DNA of 33,749 nt from Flavobacteriaceae bacterium (GCA_009926065.1 RFPP01000023.1:1-33749); one strand, 5' to 3'; positions 25,161 to 33,526 are shown, counted from the stretch's first letter. The notes: generated from the sequence alone by a model not told the origin. A program made the numbers and translations.

Positions 25161-25820
25161 ATGGCTTTAGATAAAAATGATATCGCAAAACGTATTGCAA
25201 AAGAAGTAAAAAACAACTATTTCGTGAACCTTGGAATTGGAATTCCAACCCTAGTGGCCAACTACGTTAGAAAAGACATTTCGGTGGAATTTCAAAGTGA
25301 GAATGGCGTTCTTGGAATGGGACCATTTCCATTTGAAGGCGAAGAAGATGCCGATGTAATTAATGCAGGAAAGCAAACCATTACCACCTTAGCTGGAGCG
25401 AGTTTTTTTGACTCAGGAATGAGTTTTGGAATGATTCGTGGGCAACATGTCGATTTGACAATTTTGGGTGCAATGGAAGTTTCAGAAAATGGCGATATTG
25501 CCAATTGGAAGATTCCTGGTAAAATGGTAAAAGGAATGGGTGGCGCTATGGATTTAGTGGCTTCTGCCGAAAATATTATTGTGGCAATGATGCACGTTAA
25601 CAAAGCCGGTGAAAGTAAAATTCTTAAAAAATGCACGTTACCATTAACAGGTGTGGGCTGCGTTAAAAAAGTAGTAACCGAATTAGCGGTTTTAGAAATT
25701 ACCCCAAAAGGATTTAAACTTTTGGAAAGAGCGCCAGGGGTTTCAGTAGAACATATTATTGCTGCCACCGAAGCCAACTTAATTATAGAAGGTGAAATTC
25801 CCGAAATGATTATTGAATAA
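25161..25820 (+). CDS. scoB: 3-oxoacid CoA-transferase subunit B
   Basis: 219 residues, the beta subunit carrying the catalytic glutamate: SENGVLGMGPFPFEGEED contains the ENG motif whose Glu (about residue 46) forms the enzyme-CoA thioester in this family. Other family motifs: FVNLGIGIPTLVANYV at the N-terminus and the glycine-rich KMVKGMGGAMDLV stretch. Paired with scoA. The 70-base gap between the two is longer than usual for this pair and carries no recognised signal. A palindrome that could act as terminator follows 3 bases after the stop. Confidence 0.93.
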   Translation: MALDKNDIAKRIAKEVKNNYFVNLGIGIPTLVANYVRKDISVEFQSENGVLGMGPFPFEGEEDADVINAGKQTITTLAGASFFDSGMSFGMIRGQHVDLTILGAMEVSENGDIANWKIPGKMVKGMGGAMDLVASAENIIVAMMHVNKAGESKILKKCTLPLTGVGCVKKVVTELAVLEITPKGFKLLERAPGVSVEHIIAATEANLIIEGEIPEMIIE

Positions 25821-25823
25821 ATT

Positions 25824-25856
25824 ACACCTGACCCGTTTTGAAAACGGGTCAGGTGT
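25824..25856. repeat. Long perfect palindrome, copy 1 (also likely terminator of scoB)
   Basis: 16-base perfect arms (ACACCTGACCCGTTTT at 25824-25839, AAAACGGGTCAGGTGT at 25841-25856) around a single G, followed by TTT. A second copy lies at 26500-26532 with two compensatory base-pair changes in the stem, so the folded form rather than the sequence seems conserved. Probably a dispersed flavobacterial element that doubles as a transcription stop. Confidence 0.8.
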
Positions 25857-25865
25857 TTCATGTTC

Positions 25866-25895
25866 TTGAGCGAGACGCTAGCGCTAGCGGGGGGG
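25866..25895. repeat. GC-rich palindrome with G-run
   Basis: CGCTAGCGCTAGCG (25876-25889) is a perfect self-complementary palindrome followed by a run of seven G to 25895, in otherwise AT-rich DNA. It directly follows palindrome copy 1 and ends 5 bases before the 3' end of the zinc-ribbon gene. Resembles fragments of dispersed flavobacterial repeats, from memory only. Confidence 0.5.
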
Positions 25896-25899
25896 TATT

Positions 25900-26358
25900 T
25901 TAAATGTTCCTTAATATTCCATCAATAAATCCAATAACACTCCCTTTTAACTTCTCTATAAATTTTGTCGGCCTTTCTTGGTTTGGATCTTCTATCCAAA
26001 ATCCACAAACATTACATGTTGTTTCATCTTTAAATGTCGCTTTCCCAGACAAACCATCAAATGCTGCAACTTCATCATCTCCGTTAAATGGTTTGTTTAT
26101 TGTATTCGTCCATTCCACTTTTCTTTTCAGTAAGTTTTGACTTCCACATCTTGGACATATTTCTTTAGCATTACTTTTCAAATGCAGAGTATTTTCTGCT
26201 ATAAGTTTTTCGATTTTCTCTGGGGACAAAGCCTTATTCTCAATTTGTTTTTGTATTTCCTTTTGAGTTTCTTTCATATAAGTTTTCAACTTGAATTTGG
26301 CAAAATATGCTAATTCAATTTCGTTTAATTCGGATAAAAATTCGTCTATTTTACTCAT
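25900..26358 (-). CDS. Small zinc-ribbon protein of unknown function
   Basis: 152 residues. An N-terminal Glu/Lys-rich helical part (about 1-60, likely coiled coil) precedes a treble-Cys pattern: CPRCGS (about 69-74) and CNVCGF (about 115-120), four cysteines that should bind one zinc, separated by about 40 residues including an acidic NGDDEVAAFDG loop. A short amphipathic or hydrophobic C-terminus (GSVIGFIDGILRNI) follows. No family is recognised; the ribbon suggests nucleic-acid or protein binding in the cytoplasm. It is the only minus-strand gene between scoB and asnS and is bracketed by matching palindromes (25824-25856 and 26500-26532), which hints at insertion as a passenger. Confidence 0.7.
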   Translation of the reverse strand: MSKIDEFLSELNEIELAYFAKFKLKTYMKETQKEIQKQIENKALSPEKIEKLIAENTLHLKSNAKEICPRCGSQNLLKRKVEWTNTINKPFNGDDEVAAFDGLSGKATFKDETTCNVCGFWIEDPNQERPTKFIEKLKGSVIGFIDGILRNI

Positions 26359-26499
26359 GTGTTGAAATATTATTGCTAACTTATTTATACCAACTACTTA
26401 TAACTTCCTATTTTTTCAAATATACCATTTATTTAAATCCGAATCTTAATTTAAGTTTTTCTCTTTTCAAAAAATCTTAAATCTAAATTCTTAAATCTT

Positions 26500-26532
26500 A
26501 CACCTGACAGGTTTTGAAAACCTGTCAGGTGT
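26500..26532. repeat. Long perfect palindrome, copy 2
   Basis: 16-base perfect arms (ACACCTGACAGGTTTT at 26500-26515, AAAACCTGTCAGGTGT at 26517-26532) around a single G. Differs from copy 1 only at stem positions 10-11 and their partners, all changes being compensatory. It begins a 139-base non-coding stretch continued by the GC-rich element at 26538-26645. Confidence 0.8.
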
Positions 26533-26537
26533 TTACC

Positions 26538-26645
26538 GCGTGAGGGATTAAAGCGAAAAGCCCGCAGTAAAGTGAAACGCAGTGGAACTTTGCGAGGACT
26601 TGTAGCGGAAAGCCCGACCCGGAGTTTTTACGGAGGGGCACGCCC
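26538..26645. repeat. GC-rich structured intergenic element with pairing ends
   Basis: A 108-base GC-rich island in AT-rich DNA. Its ends pair (GCGTG at 26538-26542 with CACGC at 26639-26643), and inside are two near-identical 13-mers, AGCGAAAAGCCCG (26552-26564) and AGCGGAAAGCCCG (26604-26616). It ends in GGGGCACGCCC followed by a run of A. An open frame crosses it but looks accidental. I recall similar 'GAGGACTTGTAGCGGAAAGCCCGACCC' type segments in other Flavobacterium intergenic regions. The 412-base gap 26359-26771 otherwise holds only AT-rich leader and the asnS promoter. Confidence 0.55.
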
Positions 26646-26720
26646 AAAAAAAGCCAACTCACAAAATAAAATATCGGATAAATCGTTTATTCTAGACGAG
26701 GAAAATTGGTCGAAATCCAT

Positions 26721-26728
26721 TATATTTG
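26721..26728 (+). promoter_or_regulatory. -7 promoter element (TATATTTG) of asnS
   Basis: TATATTTG fits TAnnTTTG and lies 43 bases before the asnS ATG, in the first AT-rich DNA after the GC-rich element. No clear -33 TTTG is seen. Confidence 0.45.
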
Positions 26729-26771
26729 CATCTAATTATGATGGTTATTTTAATATTATTAGATTTTCAAG

Positions 26772-28205
26772 ATGAAACATACCAAGATTAAAGATTTATT
26801 GAATAGTACCAAAACGTTGTATGAAGTGAATGCCAAAGGTTGGGTGCGCACGTTTAGAAACAATCAGTTTATTGCTTTAAATGACGGTTCAACTATAAAT
26901 AATATTCAGTGTGTAGTTGATTTTGAAAATACCCCAGAGGAAACCTTGAAGCGCATTACTACTGGTGCGGCAGTTTCAGTTACGGGAACTTTAGTAGAAA
27001 GCCAAGGTGCGGGACAAAAATTTGAAATTCAAGTTACGAAACTTGAAATCTTAGGCGATTCGGATGCTGAGAAATTCCCTATGCAACCTAAGAAACATTC
27101 CCTAGAATTTTTGCGTGAAAATGCCCATTTAAGAGTTCGTACCAATGCTTTTGGAGCGATTATGAGAGTGCGTTCGGTATTGTCGTTTGCGGTTCATAGT
27201 TATTTTCAAAATAAAGGTTTTGTCTATGTAAATACTCCAATTATTACTGGTTCGGATGCGGAAGGTGCAGGAGAAATGTTTAAAGTTACGGCTTTACCAT
27301 TTGAAAATACCCCTAAAACAGACGACGGAAAAGTAAATTATAAAGAAGACTTTTTTGGTAAAGAAACCAATTTAACCGTTTCAGGCCAATTGGAAGCGGA
27401 AACTTACGCGATGGCTTTGGGTCAGGTTTATACTTTTGGACCTACATTTCGTGCTGAAAACTCGAATACTTCGCGTCACTTGGCCGAGTTTTGGATGATT
27501 GAGCCAGAAGTAGCATTCAATGATTTGAGTGACAACATGGACTTGGCAGAAGATTTTATACAGTATGTGATTAAATACACGATGGATAAATGCCAAGACG
27601 ATTTGAAATTTCTTGAAGGTCGTTTAATCGATGAAGAAAAGGTAAAGCCTCAAGCGGAACGCAGTGAAATGACTTTATTAGAGAAATTGAATTTTGTTTT
27701 AGAAAACAATTTCAAGCGAGTTTCTTACACTGAAGCGATTGATATTTTAAGAAATAGCAAACCGAATAAAAATAAGAAATTCAATTATATTATTGAAGAA
27801 TGGGGCGCTGATTTACAATCGGAGCACGAGCGTTATTTAGTGGAAAAACACTTTAAATGCCCAGTTATTCTTTACGATTACCCAGCTAATATTAAGGCAT
27901 TTTACATGCGATTGAACGAAGATGGAAAAACCGTTCGCGCCATGGATATTTTATTCCCAGGAATAGGCGAAATCGTTGGTGGATCGCAAAGGGAAGAGCG
28001 CTACGATGTATTAATTGAAAAAATGAAAGTGCTAGGAATAGACGAAGAAGAATTATGGTGGTACTTGGATACCCGCAGATTTGGAAGCGCGGTACACTCT
28101 GGATTTGGACTTGGTTTTGAAAGATTGGTGCTGTTTGTAACCGGAATGACCAATATTCGCGATGTAATTCCTTTTCCAAGAACTCCTGGAAGTGCGGAAT
28201 TCTAA
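26772..28205 (+). CDS. asnS: Asparaginyl-tRNA synthetase
   Basis: 477 residues. Class IIb synthetase charging tRNA-Asn. N-terminal OB-fold anticodon-binding domain (about 15-105, [16 protein letters not shown]), catalytic core with motif 1 near [37 protein letters not shown], motif 2 [20 protein letters not shown] and motif 3 [13 protein letters not shown], ending [12 protein letters not shown]. The C-terminal PRTPG ending and the long mid-insert are usual for bacterial AsnS. Starts 127 bases after the GC-rich repeat with its own promoter-like box. rpoN follows on the same strand after 83 bases that contain an AT-rich inverted repeat. Confidence 0.96.
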   Translation: MKHTKIKDLLNSTKTLYEVNAKGWVRTFRNNQFIALNDGSTINNIQCVVDFENTPEETLKRITTGAAVSVTGTLVESQGAGQKFEIQVTKLEILGDSDAEKFPMQPKKHSLEFLRENAHLRVRTNAFGAIMRVRSVLSFAVHSYFQNKGFVYVNTPIITGSDAEGAGEMFKVTALPFENTPKTDDGKVNYKEDFFGKETNLTVSGQLEAETYAMALGQVYTFGPTFRAENSNTSRHLAEFWMIEPEVAFNDLSDNMDLAEDFIQYVIKYTMDKCQDDLKFLEGRLIDEEKVKPQAERSEMTLLEKLNFVLENNFKRVSYTEAIDILRNSKPNKNKKFNYIIEEWGADLQSEHERYLVEKHFKCPVILYDYPANIKAFYMRLNEDGKTVRAMDILFPGIGEIVGGSQREERYDVLIEKMKVLGIDEEELWWYLDTRRFGSAVHSGFGLGFERLVLFVTGMTNIRDVIPFPRTPGSAEF

Positions 28206-28219
28206 AAAATTTGTTTGAA

Positions 28220-28267
28220 GTTTAAAGTTTAAAGTTGTTTAAAATGCTGCAACCTTAAACTTTAAAC
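28220..28267. repeat. AT-rich inverted repeat between asnS and rpoN
   Basis: GTTTAAAGTTTAA (28220-28232) and TTAAACTTTAAAC (28255-28267) are perfect 13-base inverted arms with a 22-base loop. GTTTAAAC-like units are themselves palindromic, so several foldings are possible. Could attenuate or terminate asnS transcription; no T run follows, so function is unclear. A related TTTAAACTTTTAAAC run lies at 20020-20042. Confidence 0.5.
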
Positions 28268-28288
28268 ATTAAACTTATAAACAATAAA

Positions 28289-29752
28289 ATGCAAAAGCAA
28301 TTTCTAAGTTTAAAGTTATCTCAAAAATTATCTCCACAACAGATTCAGTTGATGAAGTTAATTCAATTGCCTACGCAAGCTTTTGAGCAACGTTTATTGG
28401 AGGAAATGAATGAAAATCCTGCTTTGGAAGCGGGTACGGAAGACAATTATGAAGCAGATGAATATGAAAATGAAAACTATGACGATTATGATGATGCCGA
28501 AAATGATAGAATCGAAGCCGATGACATCAATATTGACGATTACTTAACCAACGACGAAATTCCCGATTATAAAACCCAATCTAACAATTATGGAGATGAA
28601 GATTCCAATTTAGAATCGCCATTAGCATCTCCTGTTAGTTTTCACCAGGATTTAATCAATCAATTGAATACCTTTATTTTAAACGATAACGAGCGAGAAA
28701 TCGCTGAGTTTTTGGTGGGTAGTATTGATGATATGGGTTATATTCGAAGAAGCATTCAAGACATTGTTGATGATTTAGCGTTCACTCAAGGGATTTATAC
28801 CGATGAAAAAACGGTTGAAAATTTATTGCACGTTATTCATGAATTGGAACCTCCAGGAGTTGGAGCTCGCGATTTGCAGGAATGTTTGTTACTACAATTA
28901 AAGCACAAAACACCAACAGAATCAGTGGCTTTGGCAACTTCAATTTTGTCAGAACAGTTTGATGCTTTTACAAAAAAACACTACGATAAGTTAATTCATA
29001 AGTTTAATGTTTCGAATGACCAATTGAAAAAAGCCATTCATGAAATTGAAAAATTAAACCCAAAACCAGGTGGATCGTTCACAGGAAATAATAAAGTAAC
29101 TGAAAATATTGTCCCTGATTTTACCATTAGAATTGTTGACGGCGAACTAGAACTTACGTTAAATGGTAGAAATGCTCCTTCGCTTCATGTTTCCAAAGAT
29201 TATCAGGAAATGATGCAAACCTATAAAGTTTCCAAAGACAAATCAAATTCCCAAAAGGAAGCCGTTCAGTTCATTAAGCAAAAATTGGATTCTGCAAAAT
29301 GGTTTATTGATGCCATCAAGCAACGTCAAGAAACGTTATATGTTACGATGAATGCAATCATGCACTTTCAAGAAGAATTTTTCCTTGATGGAGAAGAGAC
29401 AAAAATAAAACCGATGATTTTAAAGGATATTGCCGATATGGTAGGTCTCGATATTTCCACGATTTCTCGTGTTGCTAATAGCAAATATGTAGAAACACCC
29501 TATGGAACAAAATTGATTAAAGAGTTCTTTTCTGAGGCAATGAAAAACGATCAAGGAGAAGATGTTTCCACATTAGAAATAAAGAAAATTCTACAAAATG
29601 TAATCGCGGAAGAAGATAAAAAAAGGCCTTTACCAGATGACCAATTAGCTGAAATCTTAAAAGAAAGAGGATACCCAATTGCGAGAAGAACAATAGCAAA
29701 ATACAGAGAATTGCTTGATATTCCTGTAGCTAGAATGAGAAAAAAAATGTAA
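28289..29752 (+). CDS. rpoN: RNA polymerase sigma-54 factor
   Basis: 487 residues. Region I (about 1-50) is the Gln/Leu-rich SLKLSQKLSPQQIQLMKLIQ activator-interacting segment; region II is highly acidic (about 55-115, many Asp/Glu/Tyr); the core-binding domain follows (about 120-300, LGSIDDMGYI-like GSIDDMGYI); the helix-turn-helix (ISTISRVANSKYVETPYG) reads -12 DNA, and the C-terminal RpoN box ARRTIAKYRE recognises the -24 element. All key parts are present. Sigma-54 needs AAA+ activator proteins, none of which are in the window, and no -24/-12 promoter was noticed here. The next gene starts 12 bases after its stop. Confidence 0.95.
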   Translation: MQKQFLSLKLSQKLSPQQIQLMKLIQLPTQAFEQRLLEEMNENPALEAGTEDNYEADEYENENYDDYDDAENDRIEADDINIDDYLTNDEIPDYKTQSNNYGDEDSNLESPLASPVSFHQDLINQLNTFILNDNEREIAEFLVGSIDDMGYIRRSIQDIVDDLAFTQGIYTDEKTVENLLHVIHELEPPGVGARDLQECLLLQLKHKTPTESVALATSILSEQFDAFTKKHYDKLIHKFNVSNDQLKKAIHEIEKLNPKPGGSFTGNNKVTENIVPDFTIRIVDGELELTLNGRNAPSLHVSKDYQEMMQTYKVSKDKSNSQKEAVQFIKQKLDSAKWFIDAIKQRQETLYVTMNAIMHFQEEFFLDGEETKIKPMILKDIADMVGLDISTISRVANSKYVETPYGTKLIKEFFSEAMKNDQGEDVSTLEIKKILQNVIAEEDKKRPLPDDQLAEILKERGYPIARRTIAKYRELLDIPVARMRKKM

Positions 29753-29764
29753 CCTATTTTTATT

Positions 29765-30370
29765 TTGAAAAAAATCATTTCTCTTTTTTCCTATATTTTT
29801 CATCCGGTATTCATCCCAATGTTCGGCACATTATTCTATTTTTTAATAAGTACTTTTTATTATACTAATCATCAGAAATATATAGTTTTGTTGCAAATAG
29901 GAGTAGTGACTATATTAATTCCAATTGCATTTTTCTATTTTTTACGTTCCTACGATAAGGCAGATAACGTTATGGTTCCCGATTTAACCCAACGTAAAAT
30001 TCCTTTGATTTTTAATGGAATGATTATTTATTTATTACTTTCAAATACCATCACAGAGAATATTTTACCTGAATTATTTTACTTTTTATTAGGAGGTTTA
30101 ATTAGTACTTTTATCTTATTTATATTGCTTTTCTTAAAAATAAAAGCAAGTATTCACCAAGTAGGAATAAGTTCATTAACGGTTTTTGTAGGTGCGTTAA
30201 GTTTGCATTTTGAGGTAAATGTTATTTATAGTTTTTCTGTTTTAGTGATATTAAATGGATTGATTGCCACTTCAAGATTGGAGTTAAAAGCACATACATA
30301 TAGAGAAATTCTAATTGGGTTTTTTATAGGATTTTTACCTCAACTAGTTCTAACTTACTTCTGGCTATAG
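29765..30370 (+). CDS. PAP2-like integral membrane protein, degenerate
   Basis: 201 residues with about six membrane helices. The start is taken as TTG at 29765, giving MKKIISLFSYIFHPVFIPM, a usual beginning; the first ATG (29819) would remove the first helix. Remnants of the PAP2 phosphatase motifs can be read: SIHQVG where motif C2 has PSGH, and SRLELKAHTYRE where motif C3 has SRxxxxxHxxxD, so Asp is replaced by Glu. A clear C1 motif (KxxxxxxRP) is missing; TQRKIP may be its relic. It may be a lipid phosphatase variant or a related fold with lost activity. Follows rpoN by 12 bases and converges with the next gene, overlapping it by 6 bases. Confidence 0.65.
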   Translation: MKKIISLFSYIFHPVFIPMFGTLFYFLISTFYYTNHQKYIVLLQIGVVTILIPIAFFYFLRSYDKADNVMVPDLTQRKIPLIFNGMIIYLLLSNTITENILPELFYFLLGGLISTFILFILLFLKIKASIHQVGISSLTVFVGALSLHFEVNVIYSFSVLVILNGLIATSRLELKAHTYREILIGFFIGFLPQLVLTYFWL

Positions 30371-31051
30371 AATGTAAAACATGAATCCGAAATTCAACGT
30401 GTTCATTTCAATCGTTCTTCCATTCAATTCTCCCGATTTAAATATTGGATTTAAACCATAATAAATATTAAAATTTACGGTATTATAACCAACACTTAAA
30501 TAGGTTCCGTATTGAAATTTGTTGATGTCGGAGTTTCCGGTTATTAAATAGGTAGTTTGGCTATCTATGTAATTTGATTGGGTATAGAAGAGGTAACTCA
30601 GTTTTAACCCAGTATATATTCTCCAGAATTTATGGGTTTCTGGAACAGACGTTCGCCATCGGTACTCGATTGGAATATCTATAGAATGTAGAGTCAATTT
30701 ATTTTTATCAAATAACGTTCCGTCTTGAATAACATTGTATTGTGTATTAGCATTGTTTTTAGAAATCAATAAATTATGATTGTAACTATTTAATGAGTAC
30801 CCTAAACCTGCAGCAATAGCTTTATTTCTAGCTTTATTAATTGGCATGTCTCTCAAAATTCCAATTGAAAAACTAGGCGTAAAATTATTTTGTGTTACTC
30901 CTATTGGTCTGTTTTGTATAGTGTTATAAGTAATACTAATATAAAATTGATCTTCACGATACAAAGAATCTACCGCTTCAAAATCGGGAACCGATTGTGA
31001 AAAAACGGAGAAAAAAGATAGGAAAATAAAGCAATTTATTAGAATACGCAT
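30365..31051 (-). CDS. PorT-family-like outer-membrane beta-barrel protein
   Basis: 228 residues. Signal peptide (FIFLSFFSVFSQS), short mature N-terminus DFEAVDSLYREDQ, then alternating strands typical of an eight-stranded outer-membrane barrel: FYISITYNTIQNRP, FSIGILRDMP, AAGLGYSLNSYNHNL, IPIEYRWR, GLKLSYLF, YGTYLSVGYNTVNFNIYYG, LNFGFMFYIL at the end. It resembles OMP_b-brl_2/PorT-type family members but is not adjacent to other T9SS machinery genes, and I do not call it the T9SS component PorT itself. Convergent with the PAP2-like gene; a TATCTTTA box on the minus strand upstream could be its promoter. Confidence 0.72.
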   Translation of the reverse strand: MRILINCFIFLSFFSVFSQSVPDFEAVDSLYREDQFYISITYNTIQNRPIGVTQNNFTPSFSIGILRDMPINKARNKAIAAGLGYSLNSYNHNLLISKNNANTQYNVIQDGTLFDKNKLTLHSIDIPIEYRWRTSVPETHKFWRIYTGLKLSYLFYTQSNYIDSQTTYLITGNSDINKFQYGTYLSVGYNTVNFNIYYGLNPIFKSGELNGRTIEMNTLNFGFMFYIL

Positions 31052-31124
31052 ATCTCTTATTTTGGTGGTTTAAAGATACGAAAAAGTAATAGAAATACTT
31101 TTAATTCTTTTAGGTGTTAAAAAT

Positions 31125-31165
31125 AAAAACCCTAACTGCTTAATCTATAAGCTATTAGGGTTTTT
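31125..31165. terminator. Bidirectional terminator between tRNA-Ser and the barrel gene
   Basis: AAAAACCCTAA (31125-31135) pairs with TTAGGGTTTTT (31155-31165); inside, GCTTA (31138-31142) pairs with TAAGC (31148-31152) around ATCTA. T runs occur on either strand, so it can stop transcription both ways. On the minus strand it lies just past the 3' end of tRNA-Ser. Confidence 0.8.
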
Positions 31166-31170
31166 TAATG

Positions 31171-31255
31171 CAGAGAGGAAGGGATTCGAACCCTCGATAT
31201 GTTGCCATATACACGCTTTCCAAGCGTGCGCCTTCAGCCACTCGGCCACCTCTCT
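31171..31255 (-). tRNA. tRNA-Ser (anticodon GGA)
   Basis: Minus strand cloverleaf of 85 bases. Acceptor arms AGAGAGG and CCTCTCT pair fully with discriminator G; D-arm GGCCGAGTGGCTGAAGGC; anticodon stem CACGC/GCGTG with loop TTGGAAA, anticodon GGA (31219-31221) reading UCC and UCU; a long variable arm (TATATGGCAACATATC region), as required for a class II serine tRNA; T-arm GAGGGTTCGAATCCCTTC. CCA is not encoded. A TTATTTG box just upstream on the minus strand may be its promoter. Confidence 0.97.
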
Positions 31256-31312
31256 ATTTGGGATTGCAAATAACTAAAAAAAAAGTCGTTAATAAAAGTA
31301 AATTAGAGAGAT

Positions 31313-32338
31313 TTATGATATTTCTCCACGGATGGAAGTTTCAAAATTAGTTTTGAAATCTTTTGTAGGAACTTTTTGTCCCAATAGGAACATTAATTTG
31401 GTAACGGCAGCTTCAGTAGTGATGTCTTTACCAGAAATCACTCCTATTTTTTTCAAAAAAGTACTCGTTTCATAATGACCCATCGTAACACTTCCGCCTG
31501 AACATTGGGTAACATTAATAATCTGTAAGCCACTTTTAATTGCTTTTTTAAGAAGTGAAATAAACCATTCGTCTGTTGGGGCATTCCCAGATCCATACGT
31601 TTCCAAAACAATTCCTTTTAAGTTTGGAATATTTAAAATTGCCGACAATACCGATTCGTTAATTCCAGGAAACATTTTTATTACCGCTACATGATCGTCT
31701 AACTCGGTGTTGATCTTGAATTTTTTACTTGATTTAGGTAATAAAAAAGGAGTATTTATTTTCAAATGCACACCAGATTCTGCCAATTCAGGATAATTTG
31801 GTGAAGCAAATGCATTGAAATGTTCAGCATTGATTTTCGTAGTTCTATTCCCACGGTACAACTTGTATTCGAAATAAAGACCTACTTCTGTAATAACAGC
31901 TTTATTTTTTGTTTGTAAAGAAGCGATTTGAATAGCGGTAATTAGATTTTCTTTGGCATCAGTTCTAATATCTCCAATTGGCAATTGTGAACCGGTTATA
32001 ATTACTGGTTTCGATAAATTTTCAAGCATAAAACTCAATGCAGAAGCCGTATAAGACATCGTATCTGATCCATGTAAAATTACAAATCCATCAAAAGAAT
32101 CGTAATTGTTCTTGATACTATTAGCAATAGAAATCCAGTGAATTGAAGTCATATTGGAGGAGTCCAACGGCTTTTCAAACGAAATGGTCTCTATATCGCA
32201 ATCAAGCTGTTTTATTTCGGGAATTTTAGAAATTAGCTTGCTGAAATTAAAAGCTTTCAAGGCTCCCGTTTCGAAATCTTTCATCATTCCGATGGTGCCA
32301 CCAGTGTAAATCAATAATATTTTAACTTTAGATTGCAT
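31313..32338 (-). CDS. ansA: Type I L-asparaginase
   Basis: 341 residues, no signal peptide, so a cytoplasmic type I enzyme hydrolysing asparagine to aspartate and ammonia. Catalytic motif 1 is ILLIYTGGTIGMM (nucleophile Thr in TGGTIG, about residue 13-18), and motif 2 is VILHGSDTMSYTASAL, with Ser replacing the usual Thr of HGTDTM next to Asp. The C-terminal half has GIVLETYGSGNAP and NVTQCSGGSV, typical of the type I family. Its start overlaps the 3' end of the upstream acyltransferase gene by 11 bases, so the two are translated from one message. Confidence 0.93.
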   Translation of the reverse strand: MQSKVKILLIYTGGTIGMMKDFETGALKAFNFSKLISKIPEIKQLDCDIETISFEKPLDSSNMTSIHWISIANSIKNNYDSFDGFVILHGSDTMSYTASALSFMLENLSKPVIITGSQLPIGDIRTDAKENLITAIQIASLQTKNKAVITEVGLYFEYKLYRGNRTTKINAEHFNAFASPNYPELAESGVHLKINTPFLLPKSSKKFKINTELDDHVAVIKMFPGINESVLSAILNIPNLKGIVLETYGSGNAPTDEWFISLLKKAIKSGLQIINVTQCSGGSVTMGHYETSTFLKKIGVISGKDITTEAAVTKLMFLLGQKVPTKDFKTNFETSIRGEIS

Positions 32339-33464
32339 CTTCTAATTTCATTTTATTAACTACAGGATTGGCATACATAGCAAGGAAACTTTGCATTTGA
32401 AATTCATCAGAATGATCAATTCTCATTTCTAATCTACGTTCAAAAAGTGCTTTTTCATCAGCAGTATATAAATGAGAAAACTTAGTCGAACCGTTTAACT
32501 TATCGAAAGCGATATAGTTAGTTGGCCATAATTTATAATTCTTAATAATTGCATGATCTAAAACTTGAGCTAATGCTTGGATTTGCTTATTAGCATTATC
32601 AAATTCTGAACCTATAGTGTCCAACTCCTTATCTAATATTTTTCCAACACTAAGATGGATTCTTTTCTTTGGGCCCATGATACCGCTTAATAGCGTATTA
32701 AAATCTTCATTTTTTGCTTTTACATAGACTTCATTATTTGCTTCTGCTATTAATTGAGGCATTTTTAAAGCGTCGGTAGGGTCGTATTCGTAAGAAATTG
32801 AAACAGGAACAATTCTAATTTTCTTAAAATATTTTATAATATTTTCCTCTTCAGAACCCATTGCAAGCATTTTTAATACTCCTGGATGTGTTGCGTCATT
32901 TCCGTCTTTGGTGCGGCCTTCTCGTTGTGCAATCCAAACCGATCTGTTTTCTCTCAATAATAATTGAGCAATATATTCCGACAATAACTTGGAACTTTGT
33001 AATAATTCTCTTGGCGGTAAGCCTCTAAAAACAAGAAAGTTTCTATTGATTTTCGCTAAGATATTCATAAATGATTTTTTAACCAAGTTGTCCCCAATTG
33101 CAGAGGCAGTCATCAATAATCCATGGTCAAACAAGCAACCATTTAAAAGAGAAGTATCTAAAATAATGTCTCTATGATTCGAAATAAATAAGTAGGAAGT
33201 ATTTTGTTCTAAATTCTCAAATCCAGTTGTCGTTACTCCTTCCGATGTCAACTCTATAACTTTTTGTATAGAATGATAAATAAAATTACTTTGAAAATCT
33301 CGAATTGAATAGGTCTTTCTAAGTTGTGTTTTCCATACCTCTTCATCCACTCCAGGAAATGTAAATTCCATTAATGCCTTCATCATTGGATGGTCAATTG
33401 TTTCTTTTAAAGCGCCGTTTATTTCAGCGTCATAATAGGGTCTTATGGAATCGAATTTTGACAT
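32328..33464 (-). CDS. Glycerol-3-phosphate/1-acylglycerol-phosphate acyltransferase family protein (PlsC-like)
   Basis: 378 residues, longer than a typical PlsC (about 240). Core acyltransferase motifs: FISNHRDIILD (the HxxxxD catalytic motif, about residue 95-103), FLVFRGLPPREL, and IAQREGRTKDG (the EGR substrate-phosphate motif, about 180). An extra N-terminal region of about 80 residues and a C-terminal region of about 100 surround the core, as in a Bacteroidetes subfamily I recall annotated as 1-acyl-sn-glycerol-3-phosphate acyltransferase. Probably membrane-associated phospholipid synthesis. No strong transmembrane helix is visible. Lies first in a two-gene unit with ansA, whose ATG sits within its last codons. 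tatD is 62 bases upstream on the same strand. Confidence 0.85.
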   Translation of the reverse strand: MSKFDSIRPYYDAEINGALKETIDHPMMKALMEFTFPGVDEEVWKTQLRKTYSIRDFQSNFIYHSIQKVIELTSEGVTTTGFENLEQNTSYLFISNHRDIILDTSLLNGCLFDHGLLMTASAIGDNLVKKSFMNILAKINRNFLVFRGLPPRELLQSSKLLSEYIAQLLLRENRSVWIAQREGRTKDGNDATHPGVLKMLAMGSEEENIIKYFKKIRIVPVSISYEYDPTDALKMPQLIAEANNEVYVKAKNEDFNTLLSGIMGPKKRIHLSVGKILDKELDTIGSEFDNANKQIQALAQVLDHAIIKNYKLWPTNYIAFDKLNGSTKFSHLYTADEKALFERRLEMRIDHSDEFQMQSFLAMYANPVVNKMKLEDAI

Positions 33465-33526
33465 TTACATTAATATTTAATTCACAAATGAACGAAATTT
33501 TATCGAATTTATACTTTTAAAAGTGA

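Noticed and set aside
26572..26775. Open frame of 67 codons upstream of asnS
   Set aside because: It runs through the GC-rich repeat, has an Arg/Gly/Ser-rich low-information start, covers the asnS promoter and resembles no protein; judged accidental.
30365..31051. Naming the outer-membrane barrel as the T9SS component PorT (SprT)
   Set aside because: Only the general barrel family matches; sequence features I associate with true PorT and its usual neighbours are absent.
31168..31350. Short open frame across the tRNA-Ser gene on the plus strand
   Set aside because: It is the antisense of the tRNA; its RDSNPRY opening is a common spurious translation of tRNA 3' halves.
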